Shown here: one piece after another, positions 55,087 to 64,000 of the stretch | Numbering within the stretch: the first letter of the stretch is position 1 | Layout: every line of letters starts with the position of its first letter | From: Petunia secreta | Lineage: Eukaryota; Streptophyta; Magnoliopsida; Solanales; Solanaceae | Length of the DNA stretch: 64,000 bases | Assembly (NCBI GenBank): GCA_029990175.1 | Contig: JARKIP010000049.1 | Coordinates: forward strand, 12,440,001 to 12,504,000 | Direction of reading: 5' to 3' | Translations under genes and position numbers: made by a program | The notes under the pieces: generated by a model | Seen by the model: the letters and a program-made list of their open reading frames with translations, nothing else | Database searches by the model: none | Told to the model about the DNA's origin: nothing

Positions 55087-58000
55087 ATGAAGAAGCTAAG
55101 GTGGGCTATGGATTCAGGTGGGTTTTGGGAATTGGATTTGTCAACTCCAATTACCCTCAATGGCCAAGCAAGGCCAGTACCTGGTGACCCTTTGCCTTTG
55201 GGCTTGTCTCGTGGTTCAAGACTTTCAAGATTCCAACAAATTGATTTCTTTCAGCGATTTATGGCCACGCCTTTTGTCCCTTCTTTTGCACCCAACACGG
55301 GTTTCTTTCTTCAACGTGTTCTTTCTATCCCTATTGGTGAAAACTGGTATTTTTCCTCTCTTTTTTCTTTCAATGTGAAAAACCCATTAATTGATTTGGA
55401 GATAACTAGTTTAAATTACTGTTCTGATTGCAAGTCTAATACAATTTGTGTGCTATCTGCTTCATTTACTAAGTTGAAGTTAGCAATGTGTGGTACCAGT
55501 ACTGTATGTGGCGGTAATTAACTTGACACGAGTTTAAGAAAGGAAAAAAGACCTAAGAAATTAGTCGTGGTTTTAAAAATATCCTAAGTACTTTAGGGTG
55601 TGGCCTAGTGGTTAATTAAGTGGGTTGTGAACCATGACGTCTCGTGTTCTAGTCCTAGCAGAGTCAAAAAATGCTTGATAATACCTGTGCAACTTTGCTG
55701 GTGGGAGGTAGCAGGTACCTTGTGGAATTAGTCGAAGTGCTTGTCGGATACCACTATCCAAAAGAAATGATCATGACATCTCTGTGGCTATAAAAGCATG
55801 TCTTTAAGGGTAAAATAAAGACATTAAATGTGTGCTCTTTGCTTCATTTACTAAGTTGTAGTTAGCAATGTTGTGGCGTCAGTACTTATGTGGCGGTAAT
55901 TGACTTGACACAAGTTTAAAAAAGGAAAAAAGACTTAGATATTACTGGTCCTAGCACCCAGCTTGTGACCTAGTAGTTAATGAAGTGAGTTTAGAACTAT
56001 GAGGTCATGTTCAAATCCCACCGGAGGCAAAAAAATTACTAGCAGGTGAATTCCTCTTATCTGTCCAAGCCTTGGTAAACAAAGTTACCTGTTACCTGTG
56101 TTGGTGGGAGGCAGGAGGTACCCTGTAGACTTGGTCAAGCTAGCCCCGACACCATGGTTATAAAAAAAATTGCGGCCTTAAAAATGCCATGACATTTCTG
56201 TGGGTGTAAGGTCATGTCATTAAGGGTAAAATAAAAAGTTTAAAGTTAAATTATTTTTAAATATGAAAAAGTGTCATTCTCTTTGGAACAGATTAAGCAG
56301 GAAAATGTGTCGCATAAAATGAATCAAAGGGAGTATTTGGTATTGAACTATCATGTTGTTGCTTGTTCTACCTCTGTTTAGGTGCTTCCGATGTGAAGTG
56401 GCTGCAAATCTATAGTTCACTAATTGATTGTCAAAGTCACGCAGGTCTTCCATGCTGCTTGGTCAGTTTAATGTCCAGAAATTTCTTTCTTCTCTTAGAA
56501 AAAATAAAACTAAGCAGCTACCAGACTCCTCATGGCTGCAATCCATTGGAAGGAACTTTATGCAAAAATCTTTTTATGCCCTTGGCTTCTGTTCAGAGCT
56601 GCTTCTAACACCTGACGATACATTGCTCTTAAGTTTGGATACTTATGGTGATGAGAAGATGCCTCAGAAGAAAGCAGTTCTCCATCATAAGGCAAGCGTG
56701 TATGAACTCTACATGATTTCATGATTAAATGCTGTTTCCATTCTTATTTTAGGCCTTTTCGAGAAGATATCACTGTCCATTCATCAATTTGGTCTCAGTC
56801 TGTATAGGGCAGATAATATTTCCTTTGTTTTTAAATCAAGTCTCATTTTTGTATGTGTGGTTAACTTTTCCATTTGAAACTCCTCATAATGTGGAAGTGT
56901 AGTAAGGAGGTGTTTTGTTGTAGACGTGTTTGTTAGCCAACAAAATACCAGATGCAGAAGTAATATGACGGATATGCTATTGATATTCTTTGGATACTTT
57001 GTTAGCTTCAAATAGAACTTTCTGAAGTGAATATCCATAAGAGCAGTTGGGCATCTTTGTTATCCAATAATTGTGCATGCCATATTTAGTTTAAGTGACA
57101 TCCTCCATATTGCACCTCCCTCCTTTGTAAACCTCCATAGCCATTTGTTTACAAGAGACTAACATTGTGCTATCCATTTCTATCATAAGCTTGCACCATA
57201 TATTATGGTCCTTTTGTAGTCTTGACGCTTGAATTGCATTAACTCTGTTTCTCATCAAGGATTGCAAGCTATATGATGTTTTTCACGTGTCAGTTCTTAA
57301 GCTGAAACCCTAAAATGATTAGGTTAATATGCAGTTATTTAACTTATTTTTGTAAATTTTGATATTGAAGGACTGTTACTTTTTTCTTGATCCATGCCCC
57401 TGCATCGCATTTAGTAGGCACCAAGGGGGTGCAGGGGGTTCATTCATAGTGTCAGTTATTCAGGGAACCGATGATGTCATTAAAATGTCTCCATCATTTA
57501 TGTATTTTGAACTACACCAAGAAGCTGGAGTATTTCCTACAAAGTATCTTTATCACATCAAAAATTGTTTTGATTTGTAATAAAGAAACTAGTCAATAAT
57601 GACAAAGATCTAGTCGATTAATTTCCCATGGTTTCTACATCAAATACTTTAAAGAGAACTACTTATGATATTAGGTCCTTCCTTTTTTCAGTTTCCTCGT
57701 CATAATCTTACAATGGAGGCAGCTTGGCCAGGACTTTTTGTTGATGAGGACGGGAATTACTGGGATATACCATTCTCGCTCGCACTTGATCTTTCATCAA
57801 CTTCTCTCGACTCTGGTGCAAGCTACCATTTGTTTATGAATAATTGTGCAGGTTCCCCCACGCAATATGAAGGTCAACATAGTGATGAACTACCACCTGC
57901 TGCTTTGCTTCCAGGTTTCACTGCCAAAGGTGTAATTTCCTTGAAGAAAAATATTGACCTTTGGCGAAGTGAAGCATCTATGCTAAAAATGGTGCAACCA

Positions 58001-60190
58001 TATGATATATTCCTGTCTAATCCTCATATTTCGGCGTCATGGATCCTTGGTGAGAACGTGCTGATCTTCTTTATAAGAGCTAATATAATTGTTTCAACTA
58101 TATATACTGGTACTTTTCTTTACTTTTGTATGCTACTTGTATACTGGAAAATCTCCCACCACGTTAGTATAGCCATGGTTCCATTTTTTCATGGTGCTCT
58201 TTTTACCCGAACTGGTTGAGAGTTGCATAAATTGGGAATTCTGGCAGATACTTCTCTCATCTATGTTGTCTTGATTAGGAAATGGAACAAGTAATGATTT
58301 TTCAATTTCAAAATTAATTGGTGATAAGATGAAGAAAGTGGGCCTCGAGTAGAGTGTGAATTATGGAGTCAAAAATAATGGACATAGATAATAAACTGGC
58401 ACAATTGTATGTCTTTGACTCATTGCTATCTTGTTGAAGGATCAGAGATAAGTTATCTTTTTCCTTTTCCTCATTGCTTAATTACCTGTGTTCATCATCA
58501 TAGGTGCTGTTTTTTCTGCATATCTTGGAGACAACTCAATGAAAGGACAACGCTCAAGCAGTTTACAGGGTCTGAAAGATTTTGACCTTCGAGCCCAAGG
58601 AGCGAATTCTGCTGTTTCAGTCGATTCATTTGCAACTGCTTCACTCAATGCACAGTACGGAAATTTCCAGAGGCTGTTCCTGGATCTCACTCGTCTCCAT
58701 ACACGATTCGACTTTCCTTCGGGGTCAAAACTTCTTTCTGGGTTAACTTCTGTGGCAAACAGTCTTTACAAGTCTCAAGAACCAAATGTTGAGGCACTAC
58801 AGGCAATTTGTCCGCGTGCCTCGCTGTGTTTACAGCAGCAGGTATCTCCTATGTATATATAGTCTGCTTATTTTGTGTTTTATTTTCCGCCCTCTTGTCC
58901 TGTTTTTGTAGCTTAGTTCGACGTACATTGGCTACAGATAGTAGGAGGGTGTCAAAAAGTAGAGTTACTACAGGAGTAGGTTCTCTTTTGTTACATTTTG
59001 GATCGCTTCTTTTGTATTGGGGAATCTCTGATCTTGTAATTCACTAGCACTCTCTTTTCTGCTTGGCTGTTGATATTTATATAATCATTTCTTACCAAAA
59101 AAGTAGAGTTACCTAGTAAAAAATGGAGGGGGTCAAAAAGTAGAGGTATAGGTTATTTTGATTATTTTGAAGGGTGGTGGTCCCTCATTACCTTTTGAAG
59201 TATCATTATGTACATACACAGTGGCGGATGCAGGATTTTGCCAAGGGAACTCAAACAATATAGCTGTTGTATATGAGGCTCAAACTAAGGACCTAAGTTA
59301 TAAACTTGATTACCCCTCCACCACTAGGCTAGAGAATCTTTTGTTGCTAAAGGGACTCAGAATTAGTATATATCCTATAAAAATATTTTTTTACCTATAT
59401 TTACAGTGTAAGTTGTCGATGAAGGGGCGTATCAATTGGGACCCCTTCCATAGGTGTATGTCCGCCACTGTACATACACATACATATAGATCTACATATA
59501 CATATATGCATCTATATATAATCTATACGTTTGCATATATATGTGATTTATAATCTACACACACCCTTGAAAAATTGATCTGCAGCTTTAGTCCAACTAC
59601 TTGCAGCAGGTGATGCATCTATATTCACATCACACGTATTAGAGGTCTGGGAATGTTTGTCTTCAGTTTTTTTTTTTTTTTTAAAAAAAAAAAAATTTCT
59701 TTTAGTATGTTTTTGGCAACTCCCCAGACACCACCAGGTGGGACTTTATTGGGTTTGGTTGTGTTGCTGCTGTTGTTGTTGTATGTTTTTGGCAACATGG
59801 TTTTGGGGAAATGGCTGAAGTAGTTATAGTAATTCTTGGTGATTTTGTGAGTCATGCTGAACGTGAAGTGCTTAATGAAAAAAATTTGTAGTTTTTTTCG
59901 TTGTGGTTTGCGTACGTTCATATGGTGAATCTTAAGAGCAAAATGTTATTTTCTTTTCAGTTTCATCATTTTGGTTTGTGTTCATGCAGATCATTGGACC
60001 TTTCAGCTTCAGAGTTGATACAGAGATAGGAATAGATCTGAAGAAGAGGGACTGGTCATGTTTAAGTGTGAAGAATCCTGTATTTGCCATTGAACATGCT
60101 TTGCAAGTTCTTTGGTCTGCCAAAGCTGTTGCTTGGTATTCCCCTATGCAACGAGAATTCATGGTAGAACTTCGATTCTTTGAAACTTGA
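55087..60190 (+). CDS. TGD4: TGD4, chloroplast outer-envelope lipid import protein
   Basis: Five exons join into 467 codons: 55087-55346, 56445-56691, 57692-58049, 58504-58841, 59990-60190. The protein runs from MKKLRWAMDSGGFWELDLST through DPLPLGLSRGSRLSR, LLGQFNVQKF, SFYALGFCSELLLTPDDTLLLS, WPGLFVDEDGNYWDIPFSLA, SASLNAQYGNFQ-like and LDLTRLHTRFDFP segments to FMVELRFFET. This matches plant TGD4/PDE320 along its length, 12 residues shorter than the Arabidopsis protein as I recall it. TGD4 is a beta-barrel-type protein of the chloroplast outer envelope that binds phosphatidic acid and works with the TGD1-2-3 ABC transporter and TGD5 in ER-to-plastid lipid transfer. Exon phases all agree. Intron 2 uses a GC donor (AAG|GCAAGC), supported by homology; a GT six bases downstream would add two residues. 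I see no lesion. Confidence 0.93.
55596..55800 (+). mobile_element. TS-like tRNA-derived SINE, copy 1
   Basis: The A box reads TGGCCTAGTGG and a B-box-like GTTCTAGTCC lies 46 bp on, both in the pol III arrangement. The body continues GCTGGTGGGAGGTAGCAGGTACC and GTGGAATTAGTCGAAGTGC. It resembles the TS SINE family of Solanaceae as I recall it. Confidence 0.68.
55962..56172 (+). mobile_element. TS-like tRNA-derived SINE, copy 2
   Basis: A-box-like TGACCTAGTAG and B box GTTCAAATCC, then CTTATCTGTCCAAGCCTTGG and GGTGGGAGGCAGGAGGTACCC, ending ACACCATGGTTATAAAAAAAA. It lies in the second unit of the tandem duplication and so was probably copied with it, not inserted separately. Confidence 0.7.
59219..59470. 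mobile_element. hAT-type MITE in TGD4 intron 4
   Basis: A 252-bp element with perfect 10-bp terminal inverted repeats CAGTGGCGGA/TCCGCCACTG and a perfect 8-bp duplication TACATACA (59211-59218 and 59471-59478). The 8-bp duplication and CAG.G start define the hAT superfamily. No coding capacity. Confidence 0.92.
59715..59785 (+). mobile_element. LINE/SINE 3' tail fragment
   Basis: CTCCCCAGACACCACCAGG, GGGACTTTATTGGGTT and a (TTG)n-like tail match, in the opposite orientation, the end of the LINE at 61082-61445. It is only about 70 bp long and lies in TGD4 intron 4. Confidence 0.5.
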
Positions 60191-61065
60191 AATCACCATC
60201 ATCGTGATTGCAGTTAATTCTTGTTTCAAGTCTCCCTGGTTTTTGTGTTGGTAATTCTAGATTCAGCGCCAAATGTGCCTGGTTATCTTATTTGTTTGGC
60301 CTACTTTCTCAGTAATCAATTTTCTTCTTCTTGCTCCTATATTTCTACTTCTATATATATCTCTATATGCCTTTGCCTCTCTAGATCAGTCTCTCAAGTG
60401 TCCTCGCCGGGCTCTCCTGTATGGCTGTTCAAAACAGAACCGTAACCTATCGGCCAGCTGCGAAATCGATTTTCTAATAAATAATTTAAGTTTGTATTTC
60501 TACCTCTAGTCTAGCATATACACATTATAAAGTTAAAAGCCCTAATTCCCTAATCATTGGTATTTTTTTTAACTCCATCCTCTCAATCCAAGAGGACCGA
60601 GAGGCAAGACGGTAGACTATCACTATCCATTCCATTTAATTTCCAAATCAAGCTCGAATCTTCCAACTATTGATCCAAGAATCCAAGAGCAAGATGACAT
60701 TTTTTAAAATATACTTCTCTTTCTGCAATAGGTTGTATCAGTATGTTTAAGTTTCTTTTGTTAATTTGGTGCACAGAAAACTTGATATTTGTAAAGGTAC
60801 TTATAAATTTACTTTTGCTTTTAAAAAAAAGTTAACGATAAATTGACTGAATAATCAGTTGATATTCGATAATTTGAATCGAACCAATTGATATCTTATT
60901 GATTAAGTTAGCGGTTTGATGTTACTGGGTGTGTTTTTTGTTTGGGTTAGTGATTTAACATTTCTAAAATTCGCTAATAAAAGAACCAATTAAATTGGTC
61001 GATGAGCACCCAACGTCTTGAGCTCAATTACCTTTTTGAATCATTCAAAAATATTTAAGTTTTTT
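60191..61065. other. TGD4 3' region and intergenic DNA
   Basis: The first 300 bp probably contain the TGD4 3' UTR. No other gene is seen. Confidence 0.5.
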
Positions 61066-61081
61066 AGTAAATGTGACAAAA

Positions 61082-61445
61082 CAAAAACAACATACCCAGT
61101 GTATGGGGTCTGAGGAAGGTGAGATGTACGCAGACCTTACTCCACCAAGGTGGAGAGGCTGTTTTCGATAAATCCTCGGCTAGAAAAAGAAACATATTAG
61201 AAAACACATTTGAAAAATCAAGCCATTGATATCATGCTAAGGAGAATACATAACTAAAGCATATCCAACAAACAGATAATAAAAGTAGATATAAAGGCGG
61301 AGAGTAAAAAAAAATCCTCTACATAAGCATAATACTGGATCTAATAAGGGAAAAGATATTCGACTACAACCTAAACTTCTACCCTAATCCTTGACCTCCA
61401 CGCCCTCCTTTCTAGGGTCATGTCCTCGATGATCTGGATCAGGAC
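61082..61445 (-). mobile_element. RTE-type LINE, 5'-truncated 3' end
   Basis: The minus strand encodes the C-terminus MTLERRAWRSRIRVEV* (61402-61430 region), typical of RTE LINE ORFs, followed by a 3' UTR with GTCTGCGTACATCTCACC and CTGGGTATGTTGTTTTTG. It is flanked by 16-bp duplications AGTAAATGTGA(C/T)AAAA at 61066-61081 and 61446-61461, differing at one base. Target duplication and 5' truncation are normal LINE behaviour. Confidence 0.85.
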
Positions 61446-61750
61446 AGTAAATGTGATAAAAGAAATAATAAAATATATAGTAATAAAGGTAAGTAGAAAA
61501 GCAATTTATATATACACGCTTTTATTTGCCCAAGTTGTCAAAAACTACTTATATTAAAAAGTAATTTATAGACAAAAGGTGCTGAAATTTTGCTTTAACT
61601 TGGCTTGAACTTCAACTCCAATATTCTTAACATATGTAAAGTGGTCAGCCTCGCAAAAGTGCACGCACAAGTGGCTGAAACCTCAATGCAAGAGAAAGAG
61701 TGTCTATTTATGCACTTTGCCCATGTCTAAAACCCGTGACCCAACATCTA

Positions 61751-61758
61751 AAACCCTA
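61751..61758 (+). promoter_or_regulatory. Telo-box-like motif upstream of L3 gene
   Basis: AAACCCTA lies about 125 bp before the ATG. This motif is common near the transcription start of plant ribosomal protein and translation genes. It may lie in the promoter or the 5' UTR. Confidence 0.45.
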
Positions 61759-61880
61759 CAGAGTAAAAGCCCTGATTCATTTTTCCTCTTCTCCATCTCA
61801 TTTCCATCTCAGTAATCAAGAACAAATCAAAATTCAAAATTGTTGCTATTACTCAAACAAATTAGGAGGCTATTTTGTCA

Positions 61881-63847
61881 ATGGCAGCCGTATCGAGAAG
61901 GCTATTTTCTCATCTCCGCATTTTCTCCATATCAGTATCAGAATCCCATTTCAGAACATTCAGTAGTAGTATTCAAGTAGAGGAACAATTAAGGACTAGT
62001 CGAATTATTGAACCGAAACCCGGGATCATGACACCGAGTTCGAAAAGAACAGGTGCTATAGCTATTAAATGTGGAATGACTGCTTTATGGGACAAATGGG
62101 GAGAACGTGTACCTATTACTATACTTTGGTTAGATGATAACATTGTTTCTCAGGTTAAAACCCCCGAAAAAGAAGGCATTACCGCTTTACAGGTTCGATA
62201 AATTATGCTTATGTTCTTATAAATTGTAGCTTTGGTTTAGTGGTAAGAGATCAGCTTGTTGTGATGTGTGAGTTAGGCGCTCGTGACATAGTTGAACCCT
62301 GTTGCATACAAAAGTTTGTTATTTAAGTAGAGAAGGGTAGAGGGACGAGCTTATTATAGTTTCCAACCGTGCTACTACTGGCCCTTGGGGATTTCCCAGT
62401 TATCAAAGTAAAGAGTAAATCGAAAAGATTCTTTTGATAGTATTTAATGTTTAACCATCAATATGCTAAGCTAGCTGTAGTCAATTTTATTTGCTCCCAT
62501 TATTCGAAAGCACCACTGAAAGAGTTTTGTTATTTTGTTGAGAATTATGCAAATGTTTAGCGAGCCTGAAATGGGAAATTTAGTGGCTTTTACACTTGAA
62601 ATTGGTTGGGTAGGTTCTTTACCAATCACCCAGAAATAAATAAAGAAATAAAAGAGGTTGGTTGGATAATTGTTTAGGACTTTATGAGTTACTCATGCTG
62701 TGATGTGGTTTAATTGACTTTTATTATGGTGGTAGTTAGGTTGGATGTGCTCACAAAAAAGAGAAGCATTTGACAAAACCTGAAGTTGGTCATTTTAGAG
62801 CGCAAGGTGTACCCATGAAGAGAAAGTTGAAAGAGTTTCCTGTTACCGAAGATGCCCTTCTTCCAGTTGGTACGAGCATCAGTGTCCGCCATTTTGTTCC
62901 AGGCCAGTTTGTCGATGTTACTGGAATTACAAGAGGGAAAGGTTTTCAGGTGAGGAGTAATCTTGTTGTACCTGCTATGTACTTTCCTCAATTCACTATA
63001 GTATATTAAATGAAAATTGGGTTAATGCTCTATATAAGAAGCTTCTCCTGTTCTTGACTGTTTTACTTTCTGCTGTATTAACCAAAGGGCTTCTGATAGG
63101 TTGCACATTGGAAGTCCCTTCATGCCTTCTGTGTTGGTAAAGTATTACGGTTTTTCATGTTATTGGTTCCTGATCATGCTTCTGTCTAGATATCTATTGA
63201 AAGATGTAGGTAGAGCTACTAATTGTTTTAGGGACTCCAGATGACATTACTATGTCAAACAACATTAGTAAAAAATCCATACCGGCTATAATATACATGT
63301 GCTTGTTGCTAGGAGTGCTTTTATAATCTACAGGATATTTGGTACAGACTTTCTCAGTCTTTCCAGAAGATAGAATTCTACCTTCAGATGATTGAGTATT
63401 AGTGATATTCTTTCCTGAGGATAACTCATAGTTTTATCTCAATTTGGCGTTTGAAACCAAGTTTTTGTACTTCATTGAGTCTTCAGTAAACTAACCAAAA
63501 GACGTAACTTGAATTTTCAAACTCATATTTACTGAGCATTTCTTCATTTTCATGGCAGTTTGTTAGTTGTAGTATTGATTACCGTAGTCATATATATTGG
63601 ATATGAACTGTCTAAGCATTAGCTAATGGTTTTATTTGTGGAACAAAATTCCGCCTTTTCTATTTTCTGTTCCACCTTCTCACTCTCAGTGGGTATATTA
63701 CATTTTATGAACTGTACTAAAGATGGGGTATTTCATGTGTAGGGTGGGATGAAAAGATGGGGGTTTAGTGGTATGCCTGCATCACATGGTGCTTCATTAT
63801 CCCACAGAAGTATTGGTTCCACAGGTCAAAGAGACGCTCCAGGAAAG
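61881..63847 (+). CDS. Organellar ribosomal protein L3 (uL3), partial; continues past the window
   Basis: Three exons are visible: 61881-62192, 62740-62949 and 63743-63847, all phase 0 with GT/AG borders. The first encodes an Arg/Ser-rich targeting-like N-terminus (MAAVSRRLFSHLRIFSISVS), then RTGAIAIKCGMTALWDKWGE. The second carries HLTKPEVGHFRAQGVPMKRK and VGTSISVRHFVPGQFVDVTG. The third carries GGMKRWGFSGMPASHGASLS and STGQRDAPGK. These are uL3 signatures of the bacterial type, matching the plant nuclear-encoded mitochondrial L3 rather than cytosolic L3. It would bind 23S-type rRNA near the peptidyl-transferase centre. The ATG at 61881 is chosen because no earlier in-frame ATG exists after the stop. 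The remaining exons lie beyond 64000. Confidence 0.92.
62226..62405 (+). mobile_element. tRNA-derived SINE-like repeat in L3 intron 1
   Basis: A-box TGGTTTAGTGG and a B-box-like AGTTGAACCCTG about 50 bp on, followed by a GC-moderate body ending GGGATTTCCCAGTTATC. The arrangement is that of a Solanaceae SINE. No target duplication was identified. Confidence 0.5.
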
Positions 63848-64000
63848 GTAGGTATTTTCCTCCTTTTTCTTCATTTTTATTTAGTAAATTACAGTGCACA
63901 ACTTTTATTTTTACTAGTATTAAATAAGTTGGAATTTGCTACATGCCTCTTTTGGTCTACCTTATTACTGGTTGTATCCTATTAGTATATTTGGTATATC
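63848..64000 (+). other. Intron 3 of the L3 gene (partial)
   Basis: It starts with the donor GTAGGTATTT after APGK and runs off the window. Confidence 0.7.

Larger units (their letters stand above)
55448..56240 (+). repeat. Tandem duplication of about 382 bp in TGD4 intron 1
   Basis: The unit starting GTGTGCT and CTTCATTTACTAAGTTG recurs at 55448 and 55830. Both units continue with GTAGTTAGCAATG-like, GTGGCGGTAATT, a SINE body, and end in ATTAAGGGTAAAATAAA-like sequence. The copies are diverged by substitutions and small indels, so the event is old. Confidence 0.82.

Noticed and set aside
58808..59047. 79-residue ORF overlapping the end of TGD4 exon 4
   Set aside because: Out of frame with TGD4 and runs into intron 4.
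1..64000. tRNA or rRNA genes
   Set aside because: Only SINE-borne A and B boxes were found. No cloverleaf or rRNA sequence was recognised.

Overview
This is nuclear DNA of a flowering plant, almost certainly a member of the Solanaceae. The protein-coding genes carry plant introns. The repeats are typical of that family: tRNA-derived SINEs with pol III A and B boxes, an RTE-type LINE tail, an endogenous pararetrovirus resembling the Solanaceae EPRVs, Athila-like and chromovirus-like Gypsy elements, Copia, and a very long solo LTR. I cannot name the genus from sequence alone. There is no sign of bacterial or organellar origin.

Layout, left to right. (1) 1-1840: a 54-bp minisatellite with palindromic GTTTAAAC cores, then gene-free DNA. 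(2) 1840-6044, minus strand: eleven recognisable exons of a DGAT1-like acyltransferase. The 5' exons are missing and several exons carry deletions, so I call it a pseudogene. (3) 7490-10315, plus strand: a dead copy of TGD4 exon 1, split by three separate insertions that each have a 9-bp target duplication. Two of these are related elements built from 82-84-bp self-complementary units. (4) 11457-27185: a non-autonomous Gypsy-type element (TSD CTACT) holding a 5'-truncated Athila-like element (about 13803-24397). (5) 28507-45661, minus strand: a Copia element (TSD CAACT). It is interrupted by a solo LTR of about 4.2 kb (TSD GCCAT), which is itself interrupted by a 7.4-kb chromovirus (TSD AGAAG): three nested generations, each with a perfect 5-bp duplication. 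(6) 45855-46710: a foldback element. (7) 46886-51310: pararetroviral sequence in inverted-repeat arrangement, flanked on both sides by (TA)n. (8) 52449-53376: a small B3-like gene and a decayed partial copy upstream of it. (9) 55087-60190: a complete five-exon TGD4 gene. (10) 61881 to the window end: the first three exons of an organellar ribosomal protein L3 gene.

Function. Only TGD4, organellar L3 and possibly the B3-like ORF look alive. TGD4 is an outer-envelope protein of the chloroplast that takes part in ER-to-plastid lipid import. The dead DGAT1 relic belongs to triacylglycerol synthesis in the ER. I see no evidence that these genes form a functional cluster. Most of the window records repeated insertion, nesting, C-to-T decay and small deletions.

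All assignments were made by eye from translated motifs, splice sites, LTR ends and target duplications. No database search or alignment program was run.
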